From: an uncultured Opitutaceae bacterium
Lineage (GTDB): Bacteria > Verrucomicrobiota > Verrucomicrobiia > Opitutales > Opitutaceae
Reading direction: 5' to 3'
Length of the DNA: 64,000 nucleotides
Assembly: GCA_937958045.1 (NCBI GenBank)
Contig: CALFXL010000030.1
Coordinates: 62,001 to 126,000 of the forward strand
The translations under genes and the position numbers were made by a program. Shown piece after piece: positions 34,596 to 42,840 of the stretch. Below the pieces are notes generated by a model that saw only the letters and a program-made list of their open reading frames with translations, was not told where the DNA came from and did no database searches. How positions within the stretch are numbered: position 1 is the stretch's first letter; the number at the start of each line of letters is the position of its first letter.

Positions 34596-35924
34596 TCAGA
34601 CGAGGAGGATGGCGGGCGCTTCGAGGATGTTCTTCAATGCATTGAGGAACTGCGCACCGACGGCTCCGTCGAAGACGCGATGGTCGCCGCTGAGAGTGAC
34701 GGTCATGGTCTGGCCGGGAACGATCTGGCCGTTCCTGATGACCGGCTTCGCGACGGCCGCGCCAACTGCGAGGATTGCGGAGTTGGGCGGGTTGATGATC
34801 GCGGTGAAGCGCGGGATGCCCATCATGCCGAGATTGGAAACGCAGAAGGTGCCGCCGGTGTATTCGTGCGGCTGGAGTTTCTTGTCCTTGGCTTTTTTGC
34901 CGAGCGCCTTGGCTTCGTTGCTGATCTGGAAAACGCTCTTTTGGTGCGCGTCCTTGATGACCGGCGTGATAAGGCCGTCTTCGAGCGCGACGGCGAAGGC
35001 GATGTGCGCGGCGCCGAAGTAGCGGATTTGGTTGCCCTCCCACGAGCTGTTGATGGTGGGAACGCGGCGAAGCGCTTCGGCGCAGGCCTTGAGGACGAAG
35101 TCGTTGACGGAGAGTTTGACGCCTTCCTTTTCGAGTCCGGTGTTGAGCTGCTGGCGAAGGGCAAGGAGGGGCTCCACGTCGATTTCGATGTCCACGTAGA
35201 TGTACGGAATCGTGGTCGTGGATTCGACCATGCGCTTGGCGATGACGCCGCGCATGTTGGAAACGGGAACCGCGCGCTCTTCTTGAATCGGGCCGGTGCG
35301 GGAAACGTTGCCACCGGTGAAGGTGGACGGGGCGGACGACGCTTTGCCCGTGCCTTTCTTGCCAACGCCGGCTTTTTCGGCGGCGAGGACGTCGGCGCGG
35401 ACGATGCGACCACCGGGGCCGGAGCCTTCGATGAGGGCGGGATCGATGCCTTTTTCTTCGGCGAGCTTTTTGGCGAGAGGGGAAATCTTGATGCGTTCGC
35501 CCTCGGCGCGAGCCGGAGCGGATTTCGTTTCCGTGGACGGCTTGGTGTCGGCGGGAGAAGCGGTGTCGGGCTTTTGCGCGGGCGCGGGAGCGGATTCCGC
35601 TTTGGCGGCGGATTGTTTCGGCTCTTCTTTCTTCGGCTCTTCCTGAGCGGGGGGTGCGGCCTTCTTCGGCGCCTCGACGGTTTCGCCGGGTTTGCCGACG
35701 GCACAGAGGGCTTCGCCGATCGCGACCTGACTGCCGGCGGGCATGAAGATCTTCAAGAGGGTGCCATCGAAGAAGCACTCGAGCTCCATGGTGGCTTTGT
35801 CGGTTTCGACCTCGGCGAGCATGTCGCCGGTTTTAACGGTATCGCCTTCGTTTTTGAGCCATTTTACCAGCGTGCCCACCGTCATGGTGTCGCTGAGTTT
35901 GGGCATTTCGATGATTTGAGCCAT
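34596..35924 (-). CDS. pdhC: Pyruvate dehydrogenase E2, dihydrolipoamide acetyltransferase
   Basis: 442 residues. One lipoyl domain (lipoyl Lys43 in EVETDKATMEL) is followed by an Ala/Pro/Lys-rich linker and a peripheral subunit-binding domain (ISPLAKKLAEEKGIDPALIEG, GPGGRIVRADV). The catalytic domain ends with SGDHRVFDGAVGAQFL, with H415 and D419. It transfers acetyl groups from lipoate to CoA. Third and last gene of the E1alpha-E1beta-E2 operon. No E3 gene lies in the window. Confidence 0.93.
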   Translation of the reverse strand: MAQIIEMPKLSDTMTVGTLVKWLKNEGDTVKTGDMLAEVETDKATMELECFFDGTLLKIFMPAGSQVAIGEALCAVGKPGETVEAPKKAAPPAQEEPKKEEPKQSAAKAESAPAPAQKPDTASPADTKPSTETKSAPARAEGERIKISPLAKKLAEEKGIDPALIEGSGPGGRIVRADVLAAEKAGVGKKGTGKASSAPSTFTGGNVSRTGPIQEERAVPVSNMRGVIAKRMVESTTTIPYIYVDIEIDVEPLLALRQQLNTGLEKEGVKLSVNDFVLKACAEALRRVPTINSSWEGNQIRYFGAAHIAFAVALEDGLITPVIKDAHQKSVFQISNEAKALGKKAKDKKLQPHEYTGGTFCVSNLGMMGIPRFTAIINPPNSAILAVGAAVAKPVIRNGQIVPGQTMTVTLSGDHRVFDGAVGAQFLNALKNILEAPAILLV

Positions 35925-35928
35925 GGAG

Positions 35929-36030
35929 GAGAATGTAGAATTTTGAATGAAGAATTAGGAATGGAGCAGAGTTAAGGATAAGTTTCGCGAGTGCGGATTT
36001 CTCATGCTTTAAGTCTGCATTCTTAATTCG
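35929..36030. repeat. Heptad repeat filling the E1beta-E2 spacer, with opposed arms
   Basis: Left arm heptamers: GAGAATG, TAGAATT, TTGAATG, AAGAATT, AGGAATG, GAGCAGA, GTTAAGG. Right arm: CATGCTT, TAAGTCT, GCATTCT, TAATTCG, which is the same vocabulary on the other strand. GAATTAGGAATG can pair with CATTCTTAATTC, giving a long imperfect hairpin in the transcript. Confidence 0.82.
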
Positions 36031-36038
36031 CGCTGGTT

Positions 36039-37016
36039 TCAGGCCAGTGCTTCGAGGGCGGCTTTGAGGACGCGCTGCGGGTTGGGCAGTTGTTCGATTT
36101 CGACGGGCGGGCTGTAGATCGCGGGCGCATCCACAGTGGAGAGACGATGAATCGGGCCATCGAGTTCGTCGAAGGCTTCGCGCTGGATCATGTCGGAGAG
36201 CTGAGCGCCGACGGAAGCGAAGGGTTTTTGCTCTTCGACGATGAGAACGCGGTGGGTCTTTTTCACCGATGCGAGCACGGTGTCGAAATCGAGCGGGCGG
36301 ATGCTGCGGAGATCAACGATCTCGACGGAGACGTCGTGCTCTTTTTCCAGGATTTCCGCGGCTTTCAACGAGTGGAGAACCGAACGGCCGTAGGTGATGA
36401 TGGAGAGGTCGGTGCCTTCGCGCTTCACGTCGGCTTTGCCGAGCGGGACGAGATATTCTTCCTCGGGGACTTCGCCCTTTTCGCCGTACAGGATGGTGTT
36501 TTCGAGGAACATCACCGGGTCGTTATCGCGAATGGCGGACTTGAGCAGGCCCTTCGCGTCGTAAGGCGTCGAGGGAACGACGACCTTAACGCCGGGGTGA
36601 TTGGCGAGGACGTTTTCCGGTGTGTGCGAATGCGTGGCGCCGACGTTGGTGCCGCCGTTGGCCGGGCCGCGGATGACGATCGGGCAGTTGATGAGACCGC
36701 CGGACATGTAGCGGATGTTGGCGGCGTTGTTGAGGATCTGGTCGAATGCGACGGAGTAGAAGGACCAGAACATGAGCTCCATCACCGGGCGGATACCGAG
36801 CATGGAAGCACCGACGCCCATGCCGATAAAGCCGGCTTCGGAGATCGGCGTATCAACGATGCGTTTGGGGCCGAATTTTTCGAGGAGGCCCTCGGTGACT
36901 TTGTAGGCGCCGTTAAACTGGGCGACTTCTTCACCCATGATGACGACGTTTTCGTCGCGGGTGAGTTCTTCAGCCATGGCGTGGCGCAGGGCTTCGCGGT
37001 AGGTGATGAGTGGCAT
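36039..37016 (-). CDS. pdhB: Pyruvate dehydrogenase E1 beta
   Basis: 325 residues, typical family length. ITYREALRHAMAEELTRDE opens it; GEEVAQFNGAYKVTEGL, PISEAGFIGMGVGASMLG and the transketolase C-terminal part with DLRSIRPLDFDTV follow. With E1alpha it forms the thiamine diphosphate-dependent decarboxylase. The ATG at 37016 is preferred; upstream in this frame the sequence is the E1alpha 3' end in another frame. Seventy-six bases of spacer separate it from E1alpha. Confidence 0.93.
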   Translation of the reverse strand: MPLITYREALRHAMAEELTRDENVVIMGEEVAQFNGAYKVTEGLLEKFGPKRIVDTPISEAGFIGMGVGASMLGIRPVMELMFWSFYSVAFDQILNNAANIRYMSGGLINCPIVIRGPANGGTNVGATHSHTPENVLANHPGVKVVVPSTPYDAKGLLKSAIRDNDPVMFLENTILYGEKGEVPEEEYLVPLGKADVKREGTDLSIITYGRSVLHSLKAAEILEKEHDVSVEIVDLRSIRPLDFDTVLASVKKTHRVLIVEEQKPFASVGAQLSDMIQREAFDELDGPIHRLSTVDAPAIYSPPVEIEQLPNPQRVLKAALEALA

Positions 37017-37092
37017 CGGCGGAAAGTAGCGAGTGGTGTTAGGAAGCAGGGGAGGAGTGGCGTGCGCGCGGTGTGCGTGTCGCGACTTGCTC

Positions 37093-38178
37093 TTAGTTGA
37101 AGAACAGGCGGCCCTGCGATTTGCGTTCGGAGGGATTGTCGGCCTCCCAATAAACATCCTTCTGGATGTCCTCGACGGTCGGGAACGGGCTGGCTTCGGC
37201 GAACTCGGCGGCTTGCTCCGCTTCGGCGCGTGCTTCGGTATCGATTTTCTCGATGATCTCCTGTGTGAGGACGCCTTCGCCGAGGAGCGTTTCCTGGAAC
37301 AGCGTGATAGGATCCTTGGTCCGTTGATATTCTTCGATCTCGGCCTTGTTACGGTAGGTCTTGTCCGGATCGGCCACGGAGTGTCCGCGATAACGGTAGG
37401 TCTTGATCTCGACGACGGCGGGCAGGGATTTTTCGCGGGCGCGAGTGAGGAGCGTATCCATCTTGTCGCGGACTTCGTAGAGATCGTGGCCGTTAATGAT
37501 GTCCCACGCCATGTCGTAGGCATCGGCGCGCCGGGCGAGTTCGCCTGCGGAGGAGCGTGCTTGGCTGGTGCCCATGGAGTAGCCGTTGTTTTCGATCACG
37601 AAAATCACCGGGAGATTCCACAGCGCGGCGAGATTGTACGCCTCGTGCACGGCGCCTTGGTTTACCGCGCCGTCGCCCATGAACGCCATGGCGGCGCCTT
37701 TGAGTCCCTTGTATTTCAGCGCGTAGGCGAGACCGGTGCCGAGCGGGATCTGGCCGCCGACGATGCCGTGGCCGCCCCAGTAATTACGCGAAGGGTCGAA
37801 ATAGTGCATCGAGCCGCCCTTGCCCTTGGAGCAACCCGTGACCTTGCCATAGAGCTCGGCCATCAACGGCTTGGTGTCCATGCCGACGGCGATGGCGTGA
37901 CCGTGATCGCGATAGGCGGTGATCACGTGATCGTTTTCACCCATGAGCGAACAGCAGCCGACGGCGACGGCTTCCTGACCGATGTAGAGGTGGAGAAAAC
38001 CGCCGATTTTCTTGGATTGGTAGGCGCGCAGACTGCGCTCCTCGAAGCGGCGGATACGCACCATCTTCCGGTAGAGCTCGATGCGCGCTTCTGCGCTGAG
38101 ACTGGCGTTGATCGGGGCGTTACGGCTGGAGCCGGAAGCGTCCTTTTTGTCGGGAGTGGCAGTCGGTTTGGTACTCAC
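37093..38178 (-). CDS. pdhA: Pyruvate dehydrogenase E1 alpha
   Basis: 361 residues. A disordered N-terminus of about 27 residues is followed by FEERSLRAYQSKKIGGFLHL, GQEAVAVG and YRDHGHAIAVG. The thiamine diphosphate motif is GDGAVNQGAVHEAYNLAALW with IENNGYSMGT, and the phosphorylation-loop region is YRYRGHSVADPDKTYR. First gene of the pdh operon; the promoter probably lies at 38179-38240, which contains an AT-rich stretch. Confidence 0.93.
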   Translation of the reverse strand: MSTKPTATPDKKDASGSSRNAPINASLSAEARIELYRKMVRIRRFEERSLRAYQSKKIGGFLHLYIGQEAVAVGCCSLMGENDHVITAYRDHGHAIAVGMDTKPLMAELYGKVTGCSKGKGGSMHYFDPSRNYWGGHGIVGGQIPLGTGLAYALKYKGLKGAAMAFMGDGAVNQGAVHEAYNLAALWNLPVIFVIENNGYSMGTSQARSSAGELARRADAYDMAWDIINGHDLYEVRDKMDTLLTRAREKSLPAVVEIKTYRYRGHSVADPDKTYRNKAEIEEYQRTKDPITLFQETLLGEGVLTQEIIEKIDTEARAEAEQAAEFAEASPFPTVEDIQKDVYWEADNPSERKSQGRLFFN

Positions 38179-38296
38179 AGGAGAATGGGCGATAGAGAGG
38201 GAAAAAGCATTTTTTTGTCGGGCGGGGCATAAATCAAGTGAATTGTCCCCGCGCCGGGGTGCACACGCGGCGATGTCGGCGAGTGTACACCTGTTT

Positions 38297-38321
38297 GGCC
38301 AAAGGTCATCCGGGGATGACC
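38297..38321 (-). terminator. Candidate terminator hairpin at the Nudix gene end
   Basis: GGTCATCC / GGATGACC (38304-38311 and 38314-38321) is a perfect 8-bp inverted repeat with a 2-base gap. It overlaps the stop codon and, on the minus strand, is followed by CTTTGG. The T-run is short, so termination strength is doubtful. Confidence 0.4.
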
Positions 38322-38812
38322 TCTTCGATGTCGATCTTGAGCGGTTGCGCAGGATCGCAGTTTGCGCGAAATGCGACGAAGCGATCGCGGTATTTGTCGA
38401 AAATCGGCCAGAGCGCGGTGCGATCGGTTTCAGGCAGGGAGAGCGTTTCGATGGCGGCGCGACTGAAAAACCCGAAGCGGCCCTCGCGCATCGAGGGGGG
38501 CAGTTGCTCGATGGGTTTGCGGCAATGAAACAGAAACAACAGCCAGTGGCATTCGCCTTCGTAGGCTTTCTCCGCGATCATGCCGAAGAGATGGAGATCG
38601 GCCGGGGTGATGTGGTGTCCTGTTTCTTCGCGCGTTTCCCGCACGGCGCATTCGTAGGGAGATTCGCCGGTCGCTGTTTCGAGTTTGCCCCCGATCGGGC
38701 TCCATGCGCCGAGATTCGGTGGCTTGGCGCGGAGGAGAAGGAGTTGTTCGCCAGCGGAGTTTTCGAGGAAAACGAGAACGGCGATTTTGTACGGAATGGC
38801 GGGAACAGACAT
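38306..38812 (-). CDS. Nudix hydrolase
   Basis: 168 residues with a canonical Nudix box, residues 41-66: GGKLETATGESPYECAVRET followed by REETGH, matching Gx5Ex7REUxEExGU. The N-terminal strand YKIAVLVFLEN and the LLLLRAKPPNLGAWSPIG region fit 8-oxo-dGTP/ADP-ribose-type Nudix enzymes, but the substrate is unknown. Single gene; the ATG at 38812 is the only good start. Divergent from the exonuclease gene. Confidence 0.9.
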   Translation of the reverse strand: MSVPAIPYKIAVLVFLENSAGEQLLLLRAKPPNLGAWSPIGGKLETATGESPYECAVRETREETGHHITPADLHLFGMIAEKAYEGECHWLLFLFHCRKPIEQLPPSMREGRFGFFSRAAIETLSLPETDRTALWPIFDKYRDRFVAFRANCDPAQPLKIDIEEVIPG

Positions 38813-38953
38813 CGGAAGGGCAGTGAATGAAAGAAATGCCAACGCTGGGAAGACTGGAATCGAACAGCCGGGAGCGCGAGGAGTGCGGCGCGAATTTTGC
38901 TCGGACCATTTTGGAGTTTGCGCCGAAGTCCGCGCCGGCTTGGCTGCCGCATC

Positions 38954-39841
38954 ATGGCAAAATGGCTTTTGGTCGACGGCTTTAATCTCGCCTACCGCTG
39001 TTTCTTCGCGCTGCCCGAGTTGACGCGCGCGGATGGTTTTCCGACCGGCGCGCTGCATGGTTGGGTGAAATCGCTGTGGAAGCTCGCCGATCAGGAACGT
39101 CCGGACGCGACGCTCGTGTTTTTCGATCTCGGCGGCTCGCAGGATCGCCTCGTTTTGCATCCCGAATATAAAGCACAGCGCCAGGAGATGCCGGAGGCGT
39201 TGGTGAAACAATTGCCCGTGATCAAAACGCTGACGCGTGCGATGGGCCTGGCGGGCATCGAACAGGATGGCGTGGAATCGGACGACTTGCTCGCGTCGGA
39301 AGCGGTGGCGCTCGCACGTGCGGGGCACGATGTGTTGATCGTCAGTTCCGATAAGGATTTCGCGCAGATCGTGGACGATCGCATCAAGATCATGCTGCCG
39401 CCGCCCTCGGCCAATCCGAAACTTGGTTGGCGATTGCTCGATGCGGCTGGCGTGAAAGAGAAGTTTGGCGTGCCGCCGTCGCAGATCGCCGAGTATCTGG
39501 CGTTGGTCGGCGATGCGTCGGATAATATTCCGGGTGTCGGCGGTGTCGGCCCCAAGACGGCGGTCAAATGGCTCGAAACCTTTGGATCGCTCGAAGCCAT
39601 CATCGAGCGCGCGTCCGAGCTGAAACCGGATCGCTTTCGCGAGATCGTGCCCGCCAAGGCGGATATCCTGCGCATCAACTTGCGGCTGACGACGCTCAAC
39701 CTCGCACTGCCGCCGGTGGCCGCCGATCGCAAACCCGCCCAGCCGGACGTGCTGCTGCGCACGCTCGAAGAGATGGAAATGAAATCCACGCTCGCCGAAG
39801 CGCGCAAACGTTACGGCGGTGTGCAGAGCGAGTTGTTCTAA
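38954..39841 (+). CDS. 5'-3' exonuclease (PolA N-terminal-like)
   Basis: 295 residues. VDGFNLAYRCFFALPELTR opens the PIN-like nuclease domain. Acidic metal residues follow in VFFDLGGSQDRL, GVESDDLLASEA and VSSDKDFAQI. The helix-3-turn-helix DNA-binding part is GDASDNIPGVGGVGPKTAVKW. It is a stand-alone flap/5' exonuclease similar to the N-terminal domain of DNA polymerase I. The ATG at 38954 was chosen over one 57 bases upstream, whose extra residues are Arg-rich and atypical. A bidirectional terminator lies downstream. Confidence 0.9.
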   Translation: MAKWLLVDGFNLAYRCFFALPELTRADGFPTGALHGWVKSLWKLADQERPDATLVFFDLGGSQDRLVLHPEYKAQRQEMPEALVKQLPVIKTLTRAMGLAGIEQDGVESDDLLASEAVALARAGHDVLIVSSDKDFAQIVDDRIKIMLPPPSANPKLGWRLLDAAGVKEKFGVPPSQIAEYLALVGDASDNIPGVGGVGPKTAVKWLETFGSLEAIIERASELKPDRFREIVPAKADILRINLRLTTLNLALPPVAADRKPAQPDVLLRTLEEMEMKSTLAEARKRYGGVQSELF

Positions 39842-39938
39842 ACCTGTTCGATCCACCACAGCGCGATCCGCATCGCGTTGTGGCCTCGCGATGATCGCGG
39901 TTCGCCGCGGTTACGGGTGCGTATTGAAAAACCAAATA

Positions 39939-39969
39939 CAAAAGCCGCGCGGGTGAGGCGCGGCTTTTG
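39939..39969. terminator. Bidirectional terminator
   Basis: A perfect 12-bp stem, CAAAAGCCGCGC / GCGCGGCTTTTG with a 7-base loop, has A-rich sequence on the left and T-rich on the right. It separates the exonuclease gene (+) from the response regulator gene (-). Confidence 0.9.
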
Positions 39970-40006
39970 TGAAAAGCGGACGGGGGAAATGTGTTGTTTG
40001 TCGCGA

Positions 40007-40798
40007 TTATTTTTTCCCGTTGGTTGCCGTCGCGGGTTTCTCGGGTTCTTCACGGCCTTCTTGCGAGATCCCTTGTGGATCGAAGATGTAGCCGACGCTG
40101 TGAACCGTGCGGAACGAATCGAGGCTGAGGCCGTTGGCGCGGAAAAGCTCGCGGACCTTCACGATGTACTGGTCGAGCGAGCGGCTTTTCACGTCGGCGT
40201 GGATGCCCCAGACGGAGTGAATCAGCGCCTTGCGGGTGATCACGACTCCTTGATTCTGGTTGAGGTAGGACAGGATGCCGAGCTCCTTGCGGCCGATCTT
40301 GGTGACGGTGCCGTTGGGGAATTCGATTTCGAGGCGGATAGGCGTCACCTTGGCGCCGCAGAACTCAAACGGTTCGTCGCTAATTTTGGCGTTTTTCGTG
40401 ACGTTGAGATCGGCCACGGATTCGGCGCGACGGAGCACGGCGCGGATGCGGGCGATCAATTCAGCGTAACTGAAAGGTTTGGTGATGTAATCATCGCCCC
40501 CCATATCGAGCCCGCGAACCTTGTTGGTTTCGAGCGCGTTGCCGGTGACGAAAATCGTGGGGATCGAGATGTCGCTCTTCTTCAGTTCATCGAGGAGCTG
40601 GAAGCCCGATTGGTCGGGGAGGTTGACATCGAGTAGCAGGAGATTCGCGAAGTTTTTCTTAAGGAAACGGGCAGCGAGCGCGCAGCGGTTATACCATTGC
40701 GTCTGCATGCCGGCCTCCTCCAAGTGCAGGCTGATCAATTTGGCCAGCTCCTCCTCGTCTTCCACTATCAGGATCAATGGCTTTGGGGCGGATCGCAT
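40007..40798 (-). CDS. OmpR-family response regulator
   Basis: 263 residues. The receiver domain has acidic residues in VEDEEELA and phospho-acceptor D57 (LLLLDVNLPDQSG), with KPFSYAEL for the conserved Lys. The winged-helix domain is about 145-240, with RTVHSVGYIF near its end. A Glu/Lys-rich tail of about 25 residues follows. No kinase gene is adjacent, so it is an orphan regulator here. A 36-base inverted repeat lies 34 bases upstream of its start and may be its operator. Confidence 0.9.
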   Translation of the reverse strand: MRSAPKPLILIVEDEEELAKLISLHLEEAGMQTQWYNRCALAARFLKKNFANLLLLDVNLPDQSGFQLLDELKKSDISIPTIFVTGNALETNKVRGLDMGGDDYITKPFSYAELIARIRAVLRRAESVADLNVTKNAKISDEPFEFCGAKVTPIRLEIEFPNGTVTKIGRKELGILSYLNQNQGVVITRKALIHSVWGIHADVKSRSLDQYIVKVRELFRANGLSLDSFRTVHSVGYIFDPQGISQEGREEPEKPATATNGKK

Positions 40799-40831
40799 AG
40801 TCTAGTGTGGCGTAGGGAATTTTTACAACCG

Positions 40832-40867
40832 TTGCGCGGTGTGTCAAAGCAAAGAGACAACGCGCAA
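40832..40867. promoter_or_regulatory. Inverted repeat between the response regulator and hisG
   Basis: TTGCGCGGTGTGTC (40832-40845) pairs with GACAACGCGCAA (40856-40867); the outer seven bases TTGCGCG/CGCGCAA pair perfectly. It lies in the divergent promoter region and could be an operator or an RNA hairpin. Confidence 0.4.
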
Positions 40868-40942
40868 GTCCGCCATCGACACGGATTCGCATTTCTAAAG
40901 CACGTCTAATGCCGCGAGTGTGCTGAAATAGCTTGAAGGCGC

Positions 40943-40972
40943 TGGTGGGCGTGTGTGGCGTGGTGGGCGTGT
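40943..40972. repeat. Tandem 12-mer duplication at the hisG start
   Basis: TGGTGGGCGTGT occurs twice, 18 bases apart, with GTGGCG between the copies, just at or before the hisG start codon. It may affect initiation or be a small slippage product. Confidence 0.6.
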
Positions 40973-41853
40973 CTGATCAAACACCGCTCCTGATGCTCGG
41001 CCTGCCGAAGGGCAGTCTCGAGGAGTCCACGAAAAACCTGTTCGCCAAGGCGGGCTGGAAAATCACCACGAGTTCACGTTCCTATAAACCGTCGATCGAC
41101 GATCCGGAACTCGATGGTCGCTTCGTGCGTGCACAAGAAGTGAGCCGCTACGTCGAGCACGGGTTTTTCGACTGCGGCCTGACCGGCTACGACTGGATTC
41201 AGGAAAATGGCTCCGACGTTGTCGAAGTTTGCGATCTGATCTATAGCCGCGCTTCGGTGCAAAAATCGCGTTGGGTGCTTTGCGTGCCCGAGAGTTCGCC
41301 GGTGAAGAAGCCGGAAGACCTCGCCGGCAAACGCGTCGCCACCGAGATGGTTGGCACGGTGAAACGCTATTTCGCGCAGAAAAACATCCCCGTTGATGTC
41401 GAGTTTTCGTGGGGCGCGACCGAGGTGAAAGTGCCCGATTTGGTCGATGCCATCGTCGATATCACCGAGACCGGCAGTTCACTGCGCGCGAACAAACTTC
41501 GCATCGTGGATACGCTGCTCACGACCAACACGAAATTCATTGCCAACAAGGCGAGCTGGGCGAATCCCGCGAAGCGCAAAAAAATCGAGACCATTGCGAT
41601 GCTGCTTACCGCGGCGTTGGAGGCGGGCTCGAAGGTTGGGTTGAAGCTCAACTTGCCGAAATCCGCGCTCGATTCGGTGCTAAACAAATTGCCCGCGCTG
41701 CGCAATCCCACCGTTTCTCAGCTCAGCAATCCTGACTGGATCGCGATCGAGACGATCATCGACGAGAATGTTGTTCGCGAAATTATTCCCGCCCTCAAGT
41801 CGCTCGGCGCCGAAGGCATCGTGGAATATCCGCTGAACAAGGTCGTGTATTGA
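40969..41853 (+). CDS. hisG: ATP phosphoribosyltransferase, long form
   Basis: About 294 residues. The catalytic domain starts LMLGLPKGSLEESTKNLFAK; DIVDITETGSSLRANKLRIV is the PRPP-binding region. The C-terminal HisG_C domain (KVGLKLNLPKSALDSVLNKL to the end) marks the long, histidine-feedback-regulated form that needs no HisZ. First step of histidine synthesis; no other his gene is nearby. The start is uncertain: GTG at 40969 is proposed, TTG at 40933 would add residues encoded by a tandem 12-mer duplication, and ATG at 40993 is possible. Confidence 0.9.
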   Translation: MSDQTPLLMLGLPKGSLEESTKNLFAKAGWKITTSSRSYKPSIDDPELDGRFVRAQEVSRYVEHGFFDCGLTGYDWIQENGSDVVEVCDLIYSRASVQKSRWVLCVPESSPVKKPEDLAGKRVATEMVGTVKRYFAQKNIPVDVEFSWGATEVKVPDLVDAIVDITETGSSLRANKLRIVDTLLTTNTKFIANKASWANPAKRKKIETIAMLLTAALEAGSKVGLKLNLPKSALDSVLNKLPALRNPTVSQLSNPDWIAIETIIDENVVREIIPALKSLGAEGIVEYPLNKVVY

Positions 41854-41943
41854 AAAACCGCCGGGGCTGAATTGGTTCCCAGTCTGTCGGCACGCAAACC
41901 GGCGGCGCGTCTCACCGCGTCGCCTCAACCCGTTTTATCTGTC

Positions 41944-42837
41944 ATGTCCAAAGTCACGCTCGGTCTCCTTCAGCATGCTTGCTCCGCGAATCCGGCGGAG
42001 AATCGCAAAAAAACGCTCGCCCTCGCCGAGAAGGCGGCCAAACGCGGCGCGCAGATCATCTGCACGCAGGAATTGTTTGCTTCGCAATACTTCTGCCAGA
42101 GCGAGAATCACGAGCACTTCAAGCTCGCCGAAACCATTCCCGGACCGAGCACGGCGGCGTTTCAGAAACTCGCGAAGCGCTACAAGGTCGTGATCGTTGC
42201 GTCGCTTTTCGAGAAGCGCGCGTCGGGTCTTTATCACAACACCGCGGTCGTCATCGACGCCGACGGCTCTCTGCTCGGCGTGTATCGCAAGATGCACATT
42301 CCGGACGATCCGCTGTTCTACGAAAAGTTCTACTTCACGCCCGGCGACACCGGCTTCCGCGCGTGGGACACGAGGTACGGCAAGATCGGCGTGCTCGTGT
42401 GTTGGGACCAATGGTATCCTGAAGGCGCGCGTCTCACCGCGATGCAAGGCGCAGAGATCCTCTTTTATCCCACCGCGATCGGCTGGCATCCGTCGGAAAA
42501 AGCGGAATACGGCGCCAATCAGCACGGCGCTTGGGAAACGATCCAGCGTTCGCACGCGGTGGCCAATGGTTGCTATGTCGCGTCGGTGAATCGCATCGGC
42601 CACGAGGTCATCGAGGGCGTGGGCGGCGATGGACTCGAGTTCTGGGGACAGAGTTTTGTCGCCGGCACGAGCGGTCAGATCCTCGCCAAAGCCAGCGCGG
42701 ACAAAGAAGAAATTCTCATTGTCCCGGTTGAACTCGGCAAAGTGGACGTGACTCGCACGCACTGGCCGTTCTTGCGCGATCGTCGCATCGATGCGTACGG
42801 CGAACTTACCAAGCGTTTTATCGATCGGTCGTTCTAA
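41944..42837 (+). CDS. aguB: N-carbamoylputrescine amidase
   Basis: 297 residues of the nitrilase superfamily. The catalytic triad is E43 (CTQELF), K116 (YRKMHIPDD) and C153 (VCWDQWYPEGAR), with GWHPSEKAEYG distinctive for this amidase. It converts N-carbamoylputrescine to putrescine, CO2 and ammonia. Only three bases separate it from the agmatine deiminase gene, so the pair makes putrescine from agmatine. An arginine decarboxylase gene is not in the window. Start at 41944; an upstream alternative is non-coding in character. Confidence 0.93.
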   Translation: MSKVTLGLLQHACSANPAENRKKTLALAEKAAKRGAQIICTQELFASQYFCQSENHEHFKLAETIPGPSTAAFQKLAKRYKVVIVASLFEKRASGLYHNTAVVIDADGSLLGVYRKMHIPDDPLFYEKFYFTPGDTGFRAWDTRYGKIGVLVCWDQWYPEGARLTAMQGAEILFYPTAIGWHPSEKAEYGANQHGAWETIQRSHAVANGCYVASVNRIGHEVIEGVGGDGLEFWGQSFVAGTSGQILAKASADKEEILIVPVELGKVDVTRTHWPFLRDRRIDAYGELTKRFIDRSF

Positions 42838-42840
42838 TTC

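Noticed and set aside
34680..35975. Long open frame on the plus strand opposite the pyruvate dehydrogenase E2 gene
   Set aside because: Composition (Gly/Phe/Asp runs) and lack of motifs mark it as an antisense shadow.
37020..37075. Possible further heptad array in the E1alpha-E1beta spacer
   Set aside because: The 7-base register drifts and could not be held for more than two or three units.
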